This document shows positions 1 to 8,052 of a DNA stretch of 64,000 nucleotides, piece after piece. Source of the DNA: Bifidobacterium apousia (lineage in GTDB: Bacteria; Actinomycetota; Actinomycetes; Actinomycetales; Bifidobacteriaceae); contig NZ_VMHK01000002.1 in NCBI RefSeq assembly GCF_007559275.1, positions 536,124-600,123 on the forward strand, written 5' to 3'. Numbering within the stretch: the stretch's first letter is position 1; each line of letters starts with the position of its first letter. A model generated the notes under the pieces. That model was not told the DNA's origin. It made no database searches and was given only the letters and a program-made list of their open reading frames with translations. A program made the translations under genes and the position numbers.

Positions 1-1
1 G

Positions 2-2128
2 GATCCGGCCCTGCTGGGTGTACTGACCGACTTCGTCCGAGTGGAGGAGGGTTGGGAGGAGCCCCTGGCCCAGGCCCTGCACGACTATGCCTCGGCCCTG
101 GTGGCCAAGGATGGCCAGGCGGTTGACCAGACCCTGGAGCGGGCCCGCCGAGACCGTCTGGGACGCGCCGCGCTGATCTCGGCATCAGGCCCACTCAAGG
201 GCACCGATGTAAAGCCAGGTGATGGCCCCTGGCGGTCGGCCGCCGACCTGGTGGCCCTGCGCGAGCATCCTTCCGACTCCGACCGGGCCCAGGGGGTGCT
301 GGCGGCTGTCCGCAGTCTGCTGGCCTCTACAGCTGCAGTCGATGACGCCGATCAGGCCCGCCGTGCCTTGGAGGACGGATGGCAGCAGGCGCTGACCCGC
401 CTGGGCGACCTCTACGACCGGGTAGGTGCTGTGGGCGGATCAGCCCCGGCCACCAGCGACCTGGCGCTGACTGCGCGCAGGGATAAGGCCCTGGCGCAGG
501 TGGAGACCCTCCAGGAGGAGTCCCGGACTTTGCAGCCGCAGATGGATGCGGCCCGTGCCAGCCTTGAGCAGGCTGAGCAGCGGCTGCAGGAGGCGCGCAA
601 CCAGTGCACCGAAGCCCGGGTCAAGGCCGAGCAGGCTGCCCGGGAGCTGGCAGCAGCCCGCAAGGAATCCGATCGAGCCCAGGCCGGGGTCAAGGATCTG
701 GAGGACCGGCTGGCCCAGGTGCGCGACCAGGTGCGGACCCACGAACTCAAACTGGAAGACCTGAAAGCCGGCCTGGCCCGTGCCCAGGAGGACGGGGGGA
801 CTGATCCTGATGACCCGGAGGGCATGGAAGACCGGCAGCATGAATTGGAGACAGCCCTGGACCAGGCCCGCACCGCCGAGATGGAGGCCAAGCTGACCTG
901 GACCGAGAGCGACCGGCGGCACGCCTCTCTGCTGCGTCAGATCGATTTGCTGCGGGATCAGGCCGACCAGGCCGAACGCCGTCGTCAGCGAATAAGCGAG
1001 GAGAACCGTCGCCGCAAGGCTGGCATGGCCTCCCTGGGGCTGATCGCGCTCAGGGCCGACCTGCTGGCCCAGCTGATCAAGAAACGGATGGAGCATGCGG
1101 CCCGCCGCCGGGATCAGCTCAGGGCCAAGGCCTCGGCCCACGACAAGGAGCTGACCGATCTGCGGGCCAGCAGGGATGCCCTGGAACCCAAGGTGGCCGG
1201 TCTGCGCCAGGATGAGCACGGTCTGGATCTGGAGCGGGAGCGCCTGGCCGGCGAGGACGGCCGTCTGCGCCAGCGCATCCAGGATGATCTGGGCATGGAG
1301 CCTGAGGAGCTGATCCGCGAATACGGCCCCGACTGTCCGGTGCCCGTTCTGGATGACGAGGGCAATCCTGTGCCCCTGGACCAGGAAGCGACGGAGGAAG
1401 ACGGGGATTCATCAGCTTTCAAAACAGTGCCCTACCAGCGCAGGGAGCAGGAGAAGCGGCTGGCCAAGGCCAAGCGGGACCTGGCTGCCCTGGGCAAGGT
1501 CAACCCACTGGCCACCGAGGAATACGAGGCCCTGGAGTCCCGCAACCGCTACCTGCACGAGCAGCGTCAGGATGTGATCGGGTCCCGGGACGATCTGATG
1601 GCCCTGGTCAAGGATCTTGATTCGACCATGGTCACGGTCTTCAAGGAGGCCTTCGACGACACTGCCCAGGCCTTCGAACGCATCTTCGCCACCCTCTTCC
1701 CAGGCGGGCGCGGGCGGCTGCGGCTGGAGGATCCGGACGATCTGCTGACCACCGGCGTTCTGGTCGAGGCCAGCCCGGCCGGCAAGAAGGTCCGCCGGCT
1801 CTCCCTGCTCTCGGGCGGGGAGCGGTCGCTGACGGCCCTGGCCCTGCTCTTGGCCATTTTCACGGCCCGGCCCAGTCCCTTCTATGTCATGGACGAGGTC
1901 GAGGCCGCCCTGGATGACGTGAACCTGACCAGGCTGCTCAAGGCCTTTGAGCAATTGCGCGAGCATGCCCAGCTGATCATCATCACCCACCAGCAGCGGA
2001 CCATGGGCATCGCCGATGCCCTCTACGGGGTCACCATGCGGGGGGACGGGGTGACGGCCGTCATCTCCCAGCGGCTGAAGGATCCGAATCGTTCCGGTCG
2101 CGAAGAGCGCGAGCCCGAGCAAGGGTGA
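2..2128 (+). CDS. smc: Chromosome segregation ATPase SMC, C-terminal part (5' end outside window)
   Basis: SMC forms the DNA-entrapping ring with ScpA and ScpB, whose genes lie at 23.6-25.1 kb here. The frame is open from the first bases; a GTG at 41 is internal, not a start. Visible in order: the end of the hinge (DFVRVEEGWEEPLAQAL), a long charged coiled coil of heptad Glu/Arg/Gln/Ala segments, then the C-terminal ATPase head with the ABC signature LLSGGE, Walker B FYVMDEVEAALDD and the switch-histidine segment IIITHQ. The N-terminal Walker A half is missing because of the window edge, not truncation. The 3' end overlaps the convergent racemase gene by 68 bases. Identification is secure. 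Confidence 0.96.
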   Translation, partial: DPALLGVLTDFVRVEEGWEEPLAQALHDYASALVAKDGQAVDQTLERARRDRLGRAALISASGPLKGTDVKPGDGPWRSAADLVALREHPSDSDRAQGVLAAVRSLLASTAAVDDADQARRALEDGWQQALTRLGDLYDRVGAVGGSAPATSDLALTARRDKALAQVETLQEESRTLQPQMDAARASLEQAEQRLQEARNQCTEARVKAEQAARELAAARKESDRAQAGVKDLEDRLAQVRDQVRTHELKLEDLKAGLARAQEDGGTDPDDPEGMEDRQHELETALDQARTAEMEAKLTWTESDRRHASLLRQIDLLRDQADQAERRRQRISEENRRRKAGMASLGLIALRADLLAQLIKKRMEHAARRRDQLRAKASAHDKELTDLRASRDALEPKVAGLRQDEHGLDLERERLAGEDGRLRQRIQDDLGMEPEELIREYGPDCPVPVLDDEGNPVPLDQEATEEDGDSSAFKTVPYQRREQEKRLAKAKRDLAALGKVNPLATEEYEALESRNRYLHEQRQDVIGSRDDLMALVKDLDSTMVTVFKEAFDDTAQAFERIFATLFPGGRGRLRLEDPDDLLTTGVLVEASPAGKKVRRLSLLSGGERSLTALALLLAIFTARPSPFYVMDEVEAALDDVNLTRLLKAFEQLREHAQLIIITHQQRTMGIADALYGVTMRGDGVTAVISQRLKDPNRSGREEREPEQG

Positions 2129-2804
2129 CCTCTGCCAGAACGGCCTGGGAGTCCACAATGGGCAGCTGTGGCATGGGGTAGGCCTCGTTGAGCACGGAGA
2201 GCTCGGTGCAGCCCAGCAGGACCGAGTCGCAGTGGTAGTCCTTCAGGAAGGCGTTGAGAACGCCCAGGTAGCGGTCCCGGTCCAGTCGCCCTTCCTTGAC
2301 ATCGTCGTAGATCAGCGCGCTGACCCGGTTCTGCAGGGCCTGGTCCGGGTCCACCAGCTGGTAGCCGGCGCTGTCGGCCGGGCCCTGGTAGATGGCGGCA
2401 TGGCGGGACCCCTCAGTGCCCATGTACCCCATGCGAGGATGGGTTTTCGCCGGATAGTGCCGGTCGGCCCAGTCGATGGTGGCCTGGGGCATGTCCAGGA
2501 TGGGCACCGGTGTCAGGGCCTGAAGCCTGGGCAGAATCTGATGGGCGGTGTTGCAGGCCATGACCATGAATGAGGCGCCCATGGCTGTGGCCTGGCGCAC
2601 GTCCTCGGCCAGATAGGGGAAGGGATCATCCTTGCTGCGGCCCAGGATGAACTCGGTGCGGTCCGGGACGGTGGCGTGGTTGAAGACCACATAGTCCAGA
2701 AAGTCCTGGTCCCGGTGCGCCCCGGTCATCCGGTCCAGCACACGTACGAAGCTTTCGGTGGCCAGGGTGCCCATGCCGCCCAGGACGACGAAGAAGTTCC
2801 TCAT
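2061..2804 (-). CDS. Aspartate/glutamate racemase family protein
   Basis: Cofactor-independent amino-acid racemase, 247 residues. Both catalytic-cysteine motifs of the Asp/Glu racemase family are visible: MACNTAH in the N-terminal half and LLGCTEL in the C-terminal half, with the family N-terminus FFVVLGGMGTLAT. The ATG overlaps the stop of the upstream ATP-grasp ligase by four bases (ATGA), implying translational coupling. An open frame extends further upstream but only through that ligase gene, so I start at 2804. With murE and the ligase upstream, the likely job is to supply D-aspartate for the peptidoglycan cross-bridge, as the racemase next to the D-Asp ligase of Enterococcus faecium does. 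Asp over Glu specificity is inferred from context. Confidence 0.88.
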   Translation of the reverse strand: MRNFFVVLGGMGTLATESFVRVLDRMTGAHRDQDFLDYVVFNHATVPDRTEFILGRSKDDPFPYLAEDVRQATAMGASFMVMACNTAHQILPRLQALTPVPILDMPQATIDWADRHYPAKTHPRMGYMGTEGSRHAAIYQGPADSAGYQLVDPDQALQNRVSALIYDDVKEGRLDRDRYLGVLNAFLKDYHCDSVLLGCTELSVLNEAYPMPQLPIVDSQAVLAEVTLARARALRDRNDSDPSAAGR

Positions 2805-4045
2805 GCCAGCTCCCCCTTGTCGCGGAAGTAGCGCCGGTAACGGCGCCGGTAGATGGCGAACATGTGTCGGATCATCAGCCAGCGCAGCAGGCTGCGGTCC
2901 TTGTTGTACTCCAGAGTGGTGCCCCAGTCCCCGCGTCGGATCATGGCCATGGCCTGGCGCTTGTCCTCGGAATCGGCGCAGTATGTGCGGAAGATGTCCC
3001 TGGGAATCTCCATCCAGAGGCGATGCCCCCGGCCGAAGACGGTGCGTCCGTTGAAGGGGGTGTCCAGGACCAGGTCCTCCACGAAGCAGCGGGCCAGGTT
3101 GAAGCCGTTCAGGGTGACCACGTAGCTGCTGCGGCCCTGGCGCAGATTGATTTCGAAGAGCTTGTAGACGCCGTCGCGCGGATCGTACTTCATGTCGAAG
3201 TTGGCCACTCCGCTGTAGTTGATGTCCTCCAGGAAGGCCTTGATCCGGTCGAAGATGTCCTGGTTGTAGTCGGGCATAATGGCTGCGTAGTTGCCCACGG
3301 CCTCGGGGGTGGGGTCCTCCAGCAGTGGGTGCCCCAGGAACATCATGCGCACCCGGTGGTGGCGGTCCACATAGGCATTGAGCACCCGCATGTGGTCGTC
3401 GCCCCCAGGCACGAAGTCCTGGATGACCATCTGCGAGGTGTACCCGGCCTGGTAGGACCTGCGGATCATGGTGTCCAGCTCCTCCGGGTTGCTGAAGATG
3501 AAGGCCTTCTTCCTGCCAGGGAAGTCGATGCCCAGCCATTCGTCGCTGTCGGCCGGCTTCATGGCCACCGGGTAGTCGAAGGGCAGGTTCCGGTGGCGGC
3601 CGGCTTTCACATCATCGGCATTCACTGAAACGGTCTTTGGGTGGGGCAGGTCATAGCGGTCGCAGAGCTCATAGAAGGAGGATTTGAGCGAGAGGGCGCG
3701 GTTGAGCTTGGCATCGATGGCGTTGAAGACAAACCGCTCGCGCAGGGGATCACCGAACTCGTCCAACAGGTTGGCATAGGTGTCCCCGCAGGGCAACAGG
3801 AGCAGGGTGACGTCTGGGTGGTCCCTGTGATAGGCATCGGCCCAGTCGTTCAGAGCCGGCACAAAGACCTGGGAATTGGTGAAATCCGGCACCAGGTGCA
3901 CGTCGATGATCCTGCTGTACTTGGTGGGGGAGAGCTGCTGGTGGGCGAAGGCGGTGGAGACCAGTCCATAGGCCTCATGAAAGGCGCGCGCCATGCCGTA
4001 GGCGTTGATGTCGCTGCCCAGTATGACCGGTTGGAATTCTTGCAT
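2801..4045 (-). CDS. ATP-grasp ligase, probable D-aspartate--peptidoglycan precursor ligase (Asl type)
   Basis: 414-residue carboxylate-amine ligase of the ATP-grasp superfamily. The N-terminus FQPVILGSDINAYGMARAFHE matches the D-aspartate ligase (Aslfm) type, and the C-terminal region has the Mg/ATP-binding end YKLFEINLRQGRSSY. Family members activate the beta-carboxyl of D-Asp and attach it to the Lys/Orn side chain of the wall stem peptide. Start: ATG 4045 has AGGTGG ten bases upstream and gives the usual family N-terminus; an in-frame ATG at 4111 would add 22 unconserved residues. It follows murE by 87 bases and overlaps the racemase start (ATGA), so the three look co-transcribed. The exact substrate is inferred from context and resemblance. 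Confidence 0.82.
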   Translation of the reverse strand: MQEFQPVILGSDINAYGMARAFHEAYGLVSTAFAHQQLSPTKYSRIIDVHLVPDFTNSQVFVPALNDWADAYHRDHPDVTLLLLPCGDTYANLLDEFGDPLRERFVFNAIDAKLNRALSLKSSFYELCDRYDLPHPKTVSVNADDVKAGRHRNLPFDYPVAMKPADSDEWLGIDFPGRKKAFIFSNPEELDTMIRRSYQAGYTSQMVIQDFVPGGDDHMRVLNAYVDRHHRVRMMFLGHPLLEDPTPEAVGNYAAIMPDYNQDIFDRIKAFLEDINYSGVANFDMKYDPRDGVYKLFEINLRQGRSSYVVTLNGFNLARCFVEDLVLDTPFNGRTVFGRGHRLWMEIPRDIFRTYCADSEDKRQAMAMIRRGDWGTTLEYNKDRSLLRWLMIRHMFAIYRRRYRRYFRDKGELA

Positions 4046-4132
4046 CTGTATGAAACCACCTACTATATGCTCGTGCGCTCCGCCCTGCCGCGGGGCATTT
4101 TGGCTTTCCATCTTAGGGTCCTGTCAGGATCG

Positions 4133-5701
4133 TCATCCCTGGGCTGCGCCGGTGGCTCCCAGGTCGTAGCTTTCCGTGCCCAGCAGACGCGCCACTACGT
4201 GGTCATCGCCTTCATAGGGCACGTGGCCGCTGTCCGTCTTGAACCAACGTTCCTCACCCTTGCCGATGACCAGTGTGACGCGCAGACGCTCCCCTGGCAG
4301 GCCCGGGTCTCCCAAGGCCTGCTGGATGGCCTGGGCCCTGTCCGGAACGATGCTGACATCCAGGCTTGGGTTGGTCACGAAGCCCAGCATCTGCCGGTCC
4401 ACCTGGTCCGCGCTCTCCCCCTCCTCGTCGTCGGCGGTCAGGATCAGCCGGTCGACGCGGTCCTGGGCGGCGGCGACGATGCCCTCCCTGCGGTCGATGG
4501 CCTTGCCGCCAGCGGAACCGGAGACCAGGGTAATCAGGGGCTTGCGCTCGCCGTAACGCTCGTCCACAAAATCCAGCAGGGCTGTGACCGAGGCCTTGTT
4601 GTGGGCGTAGTCGACGTAGACCACTCGGTTGTCGGCCTTGAATCGTTCCATCCTGCCGGCGATCCTGACGCTCTCCATGGCCTGGAGTGCGCCGGCATCG
4701 GGCTCCAGACCCAGACGGGTCAGCATGGCCAGGGCAGCGGCCGCGTTCAGAGCGTTGAAATCCCCGTCCATGGACAGGCTGACCGGCCTCATGGCTCCGC
4801 CGGAGGGTCCTATCAGGTAGTCGTCGCCCTGCCCGGGAGCCTTGCGAACCAGGAAATCAGCCTGCTGGGTTCCATCGCCGAATGTGGTCACCGGAACATT
4901 GGCGGCGCGGGCATCCTGACGGATCAGGTCGGCTCCGCGCGCATCGGCTCCCAGAACCAGTTGCCGGCTGTTGTAGGTTATGCGGCGTTTGCAGTAGAAG
5001 TAATCCTCGAAGCTGGGGTGCTCGATGGGGCTGATGTGGTCGGGGGAGATGTTCAGGAATGCCCCCAAGTCGAATGTCAGCCCGTAGACTCGGTCCACCT
5101 TGTAGGCCTGGGAGGAGACCTCCATGACCAGGTAGCGCATGCCGGCGTCTGCCGCTTGGCGCATCATCCGAAAGAGGTCCAGCGATTCGGGTGTGGTCAG
5201 CTGGGACTCTTGGTAGTGCCGGCCGTCCAGGCAGTTGTCCACCGAGGAGAGCAGGGCGGCGCGACCTCCGGAGATCCTGGACAGCATGGCCTGCAGGAAG
5301 TAGGCGGTGGTGGTCTTGCCCTTGGTCCCGGTGATGCCCACTAGCGTCAGCTGCTCCTGGGGATACCCGTAAAAGGCCGCGGCCAGCAGGCTCATGGACT
5401 TGCGCACGTCGTTGACGATGATCCCCGGGGCTTTGGTGTGGGTGGACAGATCCTGCTGGGCCACATAGGCCTGCGGCCCCTCGGGATCGCAAGCGTCCAG
5501 ATATTCGGGCAGGAAGTGGCCCTTGCAGAAGAGCAGACTGCCAGGTCCAGCCTGGCGGGTGTCGTAGGTGATGTCGGTGAAGGGCTTGGATGACTCGGTG
5601 TCTTCCGGAGTATGCAAGGTCCACTGGTCGCCCTGGATCACCTCGCGCAGTTGATGATGGTTGCGCAGCAGCTCCAGAGTTGAAGCCATCGTCAGCGCCA
5701 T
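4133..5701 (-). CDS. murE: UDP-MurNAc-tripeptide synthetase MurE, non-DAP type
   Basis: Cytoplasmic ligase adding the third stem-peptide residue to UDP-MurNAc-L-Ala-D-Glu, 522 residues. The Mur-ligase ATP loop GTKGKTT is at residues 125-131, followed by the central Mur motifs (VMEVSSQAY; NISPDHIS) and the C-terminal domain with VYVDYAHN. Where meso-diaminopimelate-adding enzymes have DNPR, this one has DDEE (about residues 424-427), lacking the Arg that binds the extra DAP carboxylate. I therefore infer L-lysine or L-ornithine as substrate. This agrees with the downstream D-Asp ligase and racemase, which act on a diamino acid without the second carboxylate. It is first in the minus-strand wall cluster. 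An in-frame ATG five codons in is possible. Confidence 0.93.
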   Translation of the reverse strand: MALTMASTLELLRNHHQLREVIQGDQWTLHTPEDTESSKPFTDITYDTRQAGPGSLLFCKGHFLPEYLDACDPEGPQAYVAQQDLSTHTKAPGIIVNDVRKSMSLLAAAFYGYPQEQLTLVGITGTKGKTTTAYFLQAMLSRISGGRAALLSSVDNCLDGRHYQESQLTTPESLDLFRMMRQAADAGMRYLVMEVSSQAYKVDRVYGLTFDLGAFLNISPDHISPIEHPSFEDYFYCKRRITYNSRQLVLGADARGADLIRQDARAANVPVTTFGDGTQQADFLVRKAPGQGDDYLIGPSGGAMRPVSLSMDGDFNALNAAAALAMLTRLGLEPDAGALQAMESVRIAGRMERFKADNRVVYVDYAHNKASVTALLDFVDERYGERKPLITLVSGSAGGKAIDRREGIVAAAQDRVDRLILTADDEEGESADQVDRQMLGFVTNPSLDVSIVPDRAQAIQQALGDPGLPGERLRVTLVIGKGEERWFKTDSGHVPYEGDDHVVARLLGTESYDLGATGAAQG

Positions 5702-5876
5702 GCCGGCTTCCCCCTTGTCTGTAGGTTCGTCACTTCAATGGTTCCCGTCCCGATCGGTGCCCCCGAGCGAGACCAGATACCAGTCTAAACCGCCTCGAGG
5801 CCAGGGCAGGAGGATCCGACGACCCCTTGACTGAATGGGCAAAAAGCAGGTAGTGGATCGGCCTTGGAGCTGAGCC

Positions 5877-6635
5877 TCAGAGCCAGGAGTCGGTGACTGG
5901 ACGACGACCTTGTGAGATCAGGTGCTGGTTGAACTGTTCCCGCCACTTGGCTTGCGCCTGCCGCTGCCAGTCCATCAGGGAGTCCATGGTGATTCGGGCC
6001 ACCTGGGGGAAGAGGGTGGTCATGGGCTTGATCAGGTCGACGGCCGCCACTGTATCCGCCGTGGCATTGTGGAAGTTGCCATGGGGGATGACGCCGTAGT
6101 ACTCACTGGTCAGCCCCAGGGTCCGGCGGCCCGACCGGTGGGAGATCTCCCTGTCCAGAACCAGTGGGTCCACTACCAGCAGGTCCCCCTCGCTTAAGGG
6201 CTTGACTGACTGTGCGCACCAGTGGGCGATGTCCCCGTCCAGCATCTGCACGTCGAAGGGCGCGTTGTAGGCCAGCAGGGGGATGCGCTTGTCCTGGGCG
6301 CGGGCGATGAACCCGGCCATCTGCTCGGTGGCCAGCCCAGGCTCTATGCCCTCGGCGGCCAGCTGCTGGTCGGTGAATCCGTTGACCCGGCTGGCCCCCT
6401 TGCTGATATGCCGGTGCGGATTGACTATCCAAGTGGCTACGACATCCCCTGAGTAGCCCTTGCTCGGGTCGCGCAGAACCAGGCTGGCCGACACGATGCC
6501 GTCCTTGCCTGGTCTGGTGCCCGTGGTTTCGGTGTCGAACCCCAGAAGCCAGGAGTCCCCAAGGCGAGTCGACCCCTCCTGTTGCGGGGCGGACGAGAGC
6601 GCCTGCTCCATGCTTGTGTACTCGGTGTTTTCCAT
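5877..6635 (-). CDS. DEDD-type 3'-5' exonuclease (DnaQ/epsilon-like)
   Basis: 252-residue RNase T/DnaQ superfamily exonuclease. ExoI motif FDTETTG near residue 34, exoII-type LLAYNAPFDVQML in the middle, and the exoIII histidine/aspartate segment NFHNATADTVAAVDLI near the C-terminus supply the metal-binding acidic residues and catalytic His. No polymerase, helicase or BRCT domain is attached, so it is a stand-alone proofreading or repair exonuclease. Start ATG 6635 has GGAGAA nine bases upstream; a longer open frame reaches 7055 but runs antisense through the sigma-factor gene and is rejected. Divergent from the sigma-factor gene at 6735. Confidence 0.88.
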   Translation of the reverse strand: MENTEYTSMEQALSSAPQQEGSTRLGDSWLLGFDTETTGTRPGKDGIVSASLVLRDPSKGYSGDVVATWIVNPHRHISKGASRVNGFTDQQLAAEGIEPGLATEQMAGFIARAQDKRIPLLAYNAPFDVQMLDGDIAHWCAQSVKPLSEGDLLVVDPLVLDREISHRSGRRTLGLTSEYYGVIPHGNFHNATADTVAAVDLIKPMTTLFPQVARITMDSLMDWQRQAQAKWREQFNQHLISQGRRPVTDSWL

Positions 6636-6734
6636 AAGCGTGATTTCTCCTTCGTCATTATGGTAACCGAGGACCGACCGGCCCGCGACCGGGTCGAAAC
6701 CGCCACGGGCGAGGGGGGATGGCACAATAGGGGT

Positions 6735-7409
6735 GTGGCAGATACCAGCGAACTCGAAAGCAGAAAACGTCAATTCGAGGCCCTGGCCATGCCTGCGGTG
6801 GATGTGCTGTACCGACAGGCCATGCGCCTGACCAACAACCCCGACGATGCCCAGGATCTGGTTCAGGACACTTTCGAGCGCGGATTCAAGGCCTTCGACC
6901 GTTTCCAGCCCGGCAGCAACTTCGAAGCCTGGATGACCACCATCGAGCGCAACGCCTACTTCAACCAGTACCACAAGGCCAAGCGGCGCCCGCAAAGGGC
7001 CAACGACTCGACCGGCGAGTACAACGACTGGGACATCTATTCGGCCTCTGAGCACGGGTCCGAGGGGCTCAAATCCGCCGAGCAGGAGTACATGGAGACC
7101 TTCGCCCCCGAGGAGATCATGGCAGCCCTGAACCGGCTCAGCCCGGAACGCCGACGGGTCTTCATCGACGCTGCCATCGACGGCAAGAGCTATCAGCAGG
7201 TGGCCGATGAGGAGGGCATCAAGATCGGCACGGTCATGAGCCGGCTGAACCGTGCGCGCTCGCAGCTGCGCCAGGAGCTGGAGCGATATGCCCAGGAGCG
7301 CGGCTACCAGCAGGAGCGCGGTGCTGCAGGCAAGCCCTCAGCGGAACACCATGGCACTGGTGCTGCCGGGCCTAGTATAAAAAAAGAGATCAGCAGCAAG
7401 GGGCACTGA
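6735..7409 (+). CDS. sigH: RNA polymerase ECF sigma factor, SigH/SigR type
   Basis: 224-residue group IV sigma factor. Region 2 (AQDLVQDTFERGFKAF through MTTIERNAYFNQYHKAKRR) binds core polymerase and the -10 element; region 4 (LSPERRRVFIDAAIDGKSYQQVADEEG then GTVMSRLNRARSQL) is the -35-binding helix-turn-helix. Sequence and order resemble actinobacterial SigH/SigR, which govern the thiol-oxidative and heat stress response under a zinc anti-sigma factor. The next gene, 39 bases downstream, fits that partner. Start GTG 6735 gives the usual N-terminal length; a longer frame to 6582 overlaps the divergent exonuclease gene. Confidence 0.9.
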   Translation: MADTSELESRKRQFEALAMPAVDVLYRQAMRLTNNPDDAQDLVQDTFERGFKAFDRFQPGSNFEAWMTTIERNAYFNQYHKAKRRPQRANDSTGEYNDWDIYSASEHGSEGLKSAEQEYMETFAPEEIMAALNRLSPERRRVFIDAAIDGKSYQQVADEEGIKIGTVMSRLNRARSQLRQELERYAQERGYQQERGAAGKPSAEHHGTGAAGPSIKKEISSKGH

Positions 7410-7448
7410 GGGCCCCCGAAGATCAGGTACCAGGAAGCGGGCAGGAGC

Positions 7449-7736
7449 ATGGACGGACGCGTGGAGATGAGTCACTACGCCTACGATGACGGCGGCTCTG
7501 TCAGGGTGTCCCACACCAGCCTGCGCATCTACCGGGATGCCTCCTGCGTGGATCCCAGCGACTGCTTCGATCCGGAATCCTGCTGCGACGATCGGGAGCG
7601 CATGGTCATCGAGGAGCTGCGCCGGTATCTGCGCCCCGAGTGCGCGCCGGACTGTCTGCTGGATCGGCTCAGGCACATGTTCGACCAGATGGATGAACTG
7701 GAGCAGGGGACTCCGGATCGCGCCAGGGACAAGTAG
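7449..7736 (+). CDS. Small Cys-rich protein, putative zinc anti-sigma factor (RsrA/RshA-like)
   Basis: 95 residues with six cysteines: one in DASCVDP, one in PSDC, a pair in ESCCDD, then RPEC and APDC, plus a His-containing N-terminus (SHYAYDD). The C-terminal stretch IEELRRYLRPECAPDCLLDRLR resembles the C-terminal part of actinobacterial RshA/RsrA redox anti-sigma factors, but the canonical HxxxCxxC spacing is not obvious, so it is a divergent form. It lies 39 bases after the sigH-like gene, the standard position for a cognate anti-sigma factor. The start is uncertain: AGGAG is only one base from ATG 7449, and GTG 7461 or ATG 7467 are possible. The function is inferred from position and cysteines. 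Confidence 0.68.
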   Translation: MDGRVEMSHYAYDDGGSVRVSHTSLRIYRDASCVDPSDCFDPESCCDDRERMVIEELRRYLRPECAPDCLLDRLRHMFDQMDELEQGTPDRARDK

Positions 7737-7857
7737 ACAAAGTCAAATAGGTTCAGCCGGTTTCTTGGCGGAGCATCGCTGCTGTCCGGCCGTTCAGGCT
7801 ATTGCAGGGATCATGGTCATGCGTATGCAGCCATGGTTTTTTTTTTTACGCATATAT

Positions 7858-7886
7858 GCAAAACCCCGGCACCATTGGTGCCGGGG
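7858..7886 (-). terminator. Rho-independent terminator of the bL37 gene
   Basis: A perfect 10-bp stem (arms 7864-7873 and 7877-7886) with a 3-base loop, followed on the minus strand by TTTT. It starts eight bases after the bL37 stop codon. An 11-T run on the plus strand at 7837-7847 lies just beyond. Confidence 0.85.
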
Positions 7887-7893
7887 CAGACGA

Positions 7894-7968
7894 TCAGGTG
7901 TTCGGCCTCTTGCCGTGGTTGGCGGCCTTCTTGCGGCGATCCCTGCGCTTGCGTCCGCGCATGCCCAT
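7894..7968 (-). CDS. Ribosomal protein bL37 (24 residues)
   Basis: A 24-codon gene encoding MGMRGRKRRDRRKKAANHGK followed by RPNT. It is almost entirely Arg/Lys, with the conserved C-terminal ANHGKRPN typical of the small actinobacterial large-subunit protein bL37 seen in mycobacterial ribosome structures. Supporting signals: AGGAG seven bases before the ATG and a perfect terminator right after the stop. The stand-alone, well-signalled unit argues for a real gene despite its size. A second ATG two codons in is possible, but the spacing favours 7968. It is too short for most automatic callers. Confidence 0.85.
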   Translation of the reverse strand: MGMRGRKRRDRRKKAANHGKRPNT

Positions 7969-8052
7969 GATTGGACTCCTTTGCTACTGATGATCCGATA
8001 AGCCTTGCCGATTATCGCACACCGGGCTGACCTTTGTCGACCAGCAGGCTGC

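Noticed and set aside
3641..5344. A 567-codon plus-strand frame opposite murE and the ATP-grasp gene
   Set aside because: Antisense shadow of two genes with clear catalytic motifs.
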